Below, piece after piece: positions 57,036-64,000 of a stretch of DNA of 64,000 bases. Position 1 is the stretch's first letter, and each line of letters begins with the position of its first letter. The notes under the pieces are model-generated. The model saw only the letters and a list, made by a program, of their open reading frames with translations, had not been told where the DNA came from and made no database searches. This stretch comes from Hericium rajendrae (lineage: Eukaryota; Basidiomycota; Agaricomycetes; Russulales; Hericiaceae): assembly GCA_033439255.1 (NCBI GenBank), contig CM065885.1, forward strand, positions 1,240,001 to 1,304,000, in the 5' to 3' direction. Both the position numbers and the translations under genes were made by a program.

Positions 57036-59158
57036 CATGCCATCTACGCGCGAGGACCACACCATTCCAGAGTCAGTGACATACTTATTCTGCACATTTT
57101 AAAACACGACCGACGTCGTCCAGTATTCCATTCAGTACTCAAGACTTTTGGTCTACCCTCGTCCAGCACCGGCTTACTCTTATAACGGAAGGCATCATGC
57201 CACGGGACAGGACCGGTGCAGCCGCACGCGCTCGAGGAGCGCTCGATGCTGAGCTGCTCGCTATGAATATTGGTGCGCTTTGTGCCATCCGGACACAGCC
57301 CAACGCTCTCTTTCCTGCCTCCGCCCCCCTTGCTGGCCTGCCTGCCTTAAACATCATGTTGCCCATCATGTTGCCTATACGCAAGGACTGGCACACAGTT
57401 TCAGAGTCAGTGACATGTTCTGCGCATTCTGAATTGCAATTCACATCTTCCATGATTCCATTCAGTCCCAATGTATTTTGGAACGCTGTCGCCCAGAATC
57501 GACTCGTCCGTATAAAAAGCATCTCACCCATGCGTGCTCAACAGGTGTTGGATGCCGAGTTCTTAGCTCTGCAGCTTGCGATGTGTACCTTCCGAACGCA
57601 CCGCAACTCCCTATCTCCCGTCTCCGTCCTCCCTCCCGAGCTTCTTGCCCACATCTTTCAGTTCAACGAAGCTATGAATCCTCCTGGGTTACACGCACAG
57701 CGATTTCTCGGTTGGATTGGCATCACGCACGTGTGTCGGCATTGGCGTGACACGGCCCTGCATTCGCCTCGTCTCTGGAGCAACATTGACACTAGTCGGC
57801 TAGGCTTTCGATGGGCAAAGTTGATGATGGCTCGCTCGAAGGCAGCACAGATCAGTATCTATTGGTATTATTTGATAGGAACTTTTGACAACAGCGTGGA
57901 ACTTATATCCAGCAACTCCCGACGCATCCGTGATCTTGCCCTTCATGGCCTAGTTTCCCCCCTACTTTCTGTCGTGTCTTCGCAGTCATTTTCGCCCGAC
58001 ATCTTGGAGACGTTGAAGCTGGATGGAATCCAGCTCTTCAAGGAGAATCACATCGTAGATCTACCCAGCAAATTGGTGGAGGTTCGTTTACCCTTCCTTC
58101 GTCGCCTTATCATTTCGCCATTCTATATACCATGGTCCGCTCCCATTCTCAGCACGAGCTTGACGCATTTGGAAATCAAGATGGCATCGGAAGACGGGGA
58201 CCTGGAGACGTCATCGACTTCTGTGTCATCATATACCAACTCGTCATACGATGAATTACTGTCCGCCCTGGAGCGGATGTCAAGCCTACAATTCTTATCT
58301 CTTGAAAATTGCTTCCCCCTCTGGTCCCCACCTGCGACGTGCACCGCGCACCTTCCACAGCTTAGTCAATTATCCTTACTGGGTACCTGGAAGCCATGCT
58401 GCGATGTCTTCCAACAGTTGACGACACCTTCATCCTGCCGCCTTCGCCTACACTGGAGATACGAGACAGCAGACATGCCCGACATTCTTCCTGCTCTGAG
58501 AGCACATTTTAGCACTCAACGCGGCTGTCCCCCTTTTGAGTTGCTGACAGTGGCCGAATCATGGGAAAGCGGAGCTCGGCTCGACGCCTGGAGATCCCGT
58601 GCCGGCATCAGAGGCTTCTTTCCTGAGGTCCCTCCCGACTTCAGCTTCGCGCTTCCACCCAGAAATCAAGAAGAATATCCCATAATCCCGTTCTGCGATG
58701 CCATACCTCTGCACACCGTCCACACCATCAACACAGAGGCAGTAGACTTCCAGTGTCCGATTTTTCCCGCTGGTGGGTGGCGCGGCATCCTCGAATATTG
58801 CACCGAGGTCAGACAGGCCCGGCTCGAAGGCCGCCACGCGTTCGCTTTCTGCGCGTTCATGGGCTCCGTGTCGCTGGCCAAACTTGAGCACCTCTGTATA
58901 GAGGAAGTCGCCTTCGCGGAGACAAATTTTCAGGGCTGGGCCGGCTGGGACTGTCGTGACGTCCTTATGCAAGGGCTTGAACGGCGGAAGGAGATTCAAG
59001 GGCTCCCGGAGATATCGCTGCACATCGCGCGGTGTCACGTCGCTCCAGAATGGGTGGAGGAATTGGAGGCGTCCGAGTTTGCTACGGTGTCGTTTGATAG
59101 CCTTAGGGAACCTGAAGAAGATCAAGATGAAGAGCTGGCTCACTCTTGCAATTCCTGA
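57036..59158 (+). CDS. F-box-like protein, tandem copy B, with rearranged N-terminus
   Basis: The ancestral ATG at 57036 ('MPSTREDHTIPE') is conserved with copy A but its frame stops after about 21 codons. A long frame then opens at 57197 and runs to 59158. It contains the N-terminal module twice: a decayed version 'ARARGALDAELLAMNIG' and a second 'RAQQVLDAEFLALQLAM' that leads into the F-box-like core 'LPPELLAHIFQFNEAM' and 'THVCRHWRDTALHSPRLW'. The working start may therefore be a Met near 57352 or 57452. The rest is leucine-rich as in copy A ('ALERMSSLQFLSLENCFPL'), and the acidic tail is shorter ('EPEEDQDEELAHSCNS'). Confidence 0.74.
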
Positions 59159-59418
59159 ATAAGAAATAGGCGATTATGGCGAGGTCGGAGAGCGCGGGCC
59201 GTCGGATAATGGGGATGAGAATGGCGATTGGTAGAGCAGTCGCAGTTGCCCGCACATCCACCCAGATTACAGTACATAGCAGCTATGACTTCCATGTAAC
59301 ATGATTGTGTATAGAACCATGATTCTCTCTTGTAACACGACCCAGAGCAGACGGCCTCAGCTCATGATGGGTTTCACCGGCAAGTCCAAATGTTGATCTA
59401 GCCTACATCTTCCCTACT
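59159..59418. other. short spacer between F-box copy B and EH6
   Basis: A convergent 3' region with no gene. A fragment around 59185-59265 recurs at about 61478-61530. Confidence 0.5.
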
Positions 59419-60569
59419 TCACGCACGTCCCGATCTACGGCCGAGCCTCGCGATCCACTCATCCAGCTCCTTGTTCAGACGCCCCGAGTGGCTCAACATG
59501 ATCCAATGGTCCGAATCAAACTCGCGGTATGTCAACGGGCCTTTCCCATGCGCCTTCAGGCCCGTGAGCCCGACCGCAGGGAGGGAGATGACGTCCTTCA
59601 CGGTGGCGCCGAAGAATACGGGCTGCGTGAAGCCATAGTTCGCGTCCGGTACCACTGCACACGATTCGCACGTTACGTCACAGAGGGGAGAGGAGACAGA
59701 GGGGGCGCACGCGCGTCGTCTTTGCTGTTGAGCCCGGCAGTGTTGACGGTGTACCATTTCAGTGGCGCAGCCATGCCGCCCTGTAGCAGCGCGGTCTTGT
59801 AGTGCGCGATGACATCGGGCGTAGCGTACGGCGGCGGGGGGTTCTGCCGGTTGGAGGTGACCCAAGCGCGGGTACCGCCGAAGGCTGCGAGGTGCTCGAT
59901 CCAGAGCTCAGGCGGGTTGGGAAACAGCAAGCTCAAGAAGCTGTCCATCTGCGTTCTATGTCAGTGGATGACGAGCAGGAAACGAGGGCACTGCGCACGT
60001 GTTCCTCGATGACTTTGTCTGCGCCGTCTTCAGAGAAGAACTCCCAGTATCCAAAAAGGTCGCGCCCGAAACGTTCGCGGATGACAACGGAGTCGCCAAG
60101 GTAGTCGAAGGACGGGTTGGGTGGGATGTAGCCTACAGAGAGGAACGCGACTGCGGTGACGCGGGTCGGGAAGAGGTTCAGCACGCGTGATGCGACGCGC
60201 GAGCCCCTATTGCCGTCAGTCGCGCAGCTCGCACAGAAAGAGGGCGGCGCACCAGTCGTGTGCGACGACGATGACCTGCGGCAGGTTCTCGGCGTCGAGA
60301 AGCTCGGCGACGTCGCGCGCGAGCTCGGTACCGACGTACAGCGCGGCGTCAGTAGGCTTGTCGGTCCCGCCGTACCCGAGCATGTCGGGCACGACGAGGC
60401 CGAAGCCCTTCGGCGCGAAATGCGCTACCTGGTGTGTCCAGTCCCAGGAGGACGACGGAAAGCCGTGTAGGAAGAGGAGCGTGGGCTTGCCTGGCGTGGC
60501 AGGAGCGGTGTGGTAGGCGTAGGTAAGGCCGCGGGTGGTGGTGTGCGTTTTGCGGATGAGGGCGTCCAT
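59419..60569 (-). CDS. soluble epoxide hydrolase-like alpha/beta hydrolase, copy 6 (EH6)
   Basis: Exon 1 (60569 down to 60253) encodes 'HGFPSSSWDWTHQVAHF', 'PDMLGYGGTDKPTDAALY' and 'AHDW', where Ala replaces the usual Gly before the His-Asp. Intron 1 is at the conserved place, and exon 2 continues 'GGSRVASRVLNLFPTRV' and 'GYWEFFSEDGADKVIEEH'. Exon 3 runs 'MDSFLSLLFPNPPELW' to 'APLKWYTVNTAGLNSKDDA'. Exon 4 has 'GFTQPVFFGATVKD' and 'SDHWIMLSHSGRLN', ending in TGA at 59419-59421. All catalytic residues are present. Its promoter ('catatatagc' near 60605-60614) differs from the shared EH block. Confidence 0.85.
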
Positions 60570-60970
60570 TGGTCCGAGGGCGGTGGGGGAGAGGGTAGGA
60601 TAGCTATATATGTTTGAAGATGATCAACGACGCCGCATGGATGCAGCAATCCACTGTGTTTATATAGACGCTAGATCGATGGAGAAGACGCCTCGGATCT
60701 CCGTATACGACGAGCCGGACGCTTACTTAGCTAAAGGGCTGCTGCGCTGGAAAGGAAGATAGGGACCACGAGACTGATGAAAGACTTGGCGCAAAGAATG
60801 GGCTTGAAGGAGACGAGAACGTACTTTAGCATAGCTGCTGTATCAGTGTATGGGAGAACGGCGCAGGAATTGCTACGAATCAATGCTGAGAAGGCGCATT
60901 CGCGCTTGCAAAGGTGTCTGACATCATAAAGCACGATGCATGACGAGCGGGATGCAGAAGTACATCTTAC

Positions 60971-61023
60971 AGATGAAACGATCCGAAGGTTGAGTCATCA
61001 TCTACTCTGCCTTAGGGAGACTA
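60971..61023 (+). mobile_element. second copy of the mini-insertion, 53 bp
   Basis: It shares 'agatgaaacgatcc', 'catcatctactctgcc' and 'ttagggagacta' with 38604-38676 and is flanked by direct repeats 'atcttac' (60964-60970 and 61024-61030). Confidence 0.5.
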
Positions 61024-61044
61024 ATCTTACCAGTCTAGACAATT

Positions 61045-61224
61045 TCGGAACTGCAATTCTGCTCTTGTGTTCCTGCTGATAATATTCTGGGATAAGTCGT
61101 CTGGAACCAAGCTATCGAACACATACCAGATGGCTATATTCCCATCGGAACGTCGTCTTCGTCAGAGAGCTCAGTCAGAGAGCTCAGTCACTGCCACTGG
61201 TCAGTTACGAAGGCCTGTTTCAAA
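61045..61224 (+). repeat. interspersed repeat, left arm
   Basis: This matches the reverse complement of 63712-63880: 'ctgctgataatattct', 'cgaacacataccagatg' and 'gacgaaggcctgtttc'-like strings occur in order. It includes a local tandem duplication of 'agagctcagtcag'. The class is unknown. Confidence 0.6.
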
Positions 61225-61755
61225 ATTTTCGTCAATTAGTATGCACTTTGGAAAGGCAAATCCACCGTTGAAAGATGTGGTGGAAGGAAGGAAGGAAGGA
61301 GATCAAGTTGTCAGGGAGAACAGTCACAGCTGCTGGAAGAATCGCCGCACCTCGATTGCATGAAAGTTGGCGGTCAGTATGCTAAACATTACCGTATACA
61401 ACAATTCTGGATTATGTGCATGTCAAATAGCATGTCTCCATAAGGCCCGCTTTTGGCGAGCATCAGGTAGTCGGAGAGCACTGGAGGTGGGACGAGGAAG
61501 ATGAGAATGGCGAAGGAGTGGTTGCCTGCACATCCACTCACGATCTGCAGCGGCTTCCGTGTACGATGTCGGACGGCTTCACTGACGGATGCATACCTCA
61601 CCTCGACCAGTTCCTCCGCAACATTAAGGGCGTGTTCGCATCGTCCAGCCTTGCAGACAAAATCACACAAGCACTCTTCACAGGCGATAAAATACAGAAA
61701 ATCATTATTATAAGTCCTCAGTCCTCAGTAAACAAACACCCATCGCCCACAACGT

Positions 61756-63447
<1,692 letters not shown>

Positions 63448-64000
63448 GGTGGTGGTGGTGGTATGAGGTGAAGGAGGAAGGATACGCGTCCACCAGTCGA
63501 CGCGTCATCTTTAACTTACGCGTGAGCGTCGGCCATAACGGGTATGCTTACGTAACTCCGACCAGACTCCCTCGACAGTCCTCGGTAGTCCTCGATCCTT
63601 CCAGCAGCTGTGACTGTTCTCCATTCAACCTCCTTCCTTCCTTCTACCACATTTCTTGACGATGGGTCTGCCCTTCCAAAGTACATCCTATAAGACGGTA
63701 ATTTCTCGCAGGATAATGCCGAAACAGGCCTTCGTCACTGACTGAGCTCTTTGACAAAGACGACGGTCCAATGGAAATATAGTCATCTGGTATGTGTTCG
63801 ACAGCTTGGATCCAGATGACTTATTCAAAATTTCGTAGAATATTATCAGCAATAACACAAGACTCGAATTGCATTCCGACTCTTTCGGGATCCAAATTAA
63901 AGGTCTGGGGAGGTGTAATATCGCCGACAGAGTTGATACCATCTTCATCGAACCCCGTTTCTTAAGATCGAGCGAATGGTTGTTAACCGTGAGTTCGAGT
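63448..64000. other. RPT1 upstream region with inserted repeat
   Basis: No gene is supported. The RPT1 promoter should lie in the first few hundred bases. From 63712 to 63880 lies the second arm of the inverted repeat. Confidence 0.45.
63712..63880 (-). repeat. interspersed repeat, right arm
   Basis: The inverted partner of 61045-61224. The two arms enclose RPT1 at about 2.5 kb distance. One arm has a short extra segment ('gaaattttgaat' on the minus strand) missing from the other. Confidence 0.6.

Larger units (their letters stand above)
60570..61755. other. repeat-rich spacer between EH6 and RPT1
   Basis: No gene is supported. It contains a second copy of the mini-insertion (60971-61023), one arm of an inverted repeat (61045-61224), a GGAA microsatellite near 61285, and fragments of F-box gene 3' flanks (61358-61530). 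Confidence 0.5.

Noticed and set aside
61045-61224. Interpreting the repeat near RPT1 as a coding exon
   Set aside because: The two copies can be read as similar peptides, but both frames are short, lack splice context and occur in intergenic DNA; a non-coding repeat is simpler.

Overview
The window looks like nuclear DNA of a basidiomycete fungus, most likely an Agaricomycete such as a wood-decay polypore. The evidence is GC-rich genes cut by many short introns (about 45-70 bp, GTRNGT...YAG), a DUF3433 membrane protein, expanded F-box-like proteins, a class I hydrophobin relic, a multi-intron protein family I know only from mushroom-forming fungi, and a Rep/Pif1 Helitron. The lineage is inferred; no marker gene fixes the species.

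Layout. 1-3669: GC-rich DNA with no convincing gene. 3670-5571: EamA-type transporter. 6223-8973: DUF3433 membrane protein. 10333-10690: hydrophobin relic. 11055-12212: epoxide hydrolase-like gene 1 (EH1). 13792-20967: degraded autonomous Helitron, split by a nested 626-bp TIR element. 21249-24123: probable non-autonomous TIR element with palindromic subterminal repeats, a GC-rich minisatellite and a 36-bp palindrome. 25283-26750: intact six-exon gene of unknown function. 27555-28702: EH2 pseudogene. 28851-30848: F-box-like gene (minus). 30995-32222: EH3 (minus). 32869-35398: EH4 facing a damaged SDR. 36288-37872: aldo-keto reductase. 39050-41560: EH5 facing an intact SDR. 42253-45323: TMEM19/DUF92 gene joined without a stop to a basidiomycete-specific gene. 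47170-48302 and 50323-51797: two more DUF92 genes around an EMC8/9 gene (49316-50046), then a DUF92 relic (52943-53370). 54056-59158: two F-box-like genes in tandem. 59419-60569: EH6 (minus). 61756-63447: proteasome ATPase RPT1 (minus).

The main theme is local gene-family growth. Six soluble-epoxide-hydrolase-like alpha/beta hydrolases (five apparently intact), two SDRs, four DUF92 copies and three F-box-like copies lie among mobile elements. The EH-SDR pair was copied as a block of about 3.5 kb (32255-35715 and 38343-41878). An aldo-keto reductase sits between the two blocks, so the region may act as an oxidative detoxification or catabolic gene set; that role is inferred. Four EH genes share a promoter block with a TATA box about 40 bp before the ATG. 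The EH5 promoter also carries a 73-bp insertion flanked by 8-bp direct repeats and a local tandem duplication. RPT1, EMC8/9, the EamA transporter and the DUF3433 gene look like ordinary single-copy core genes.
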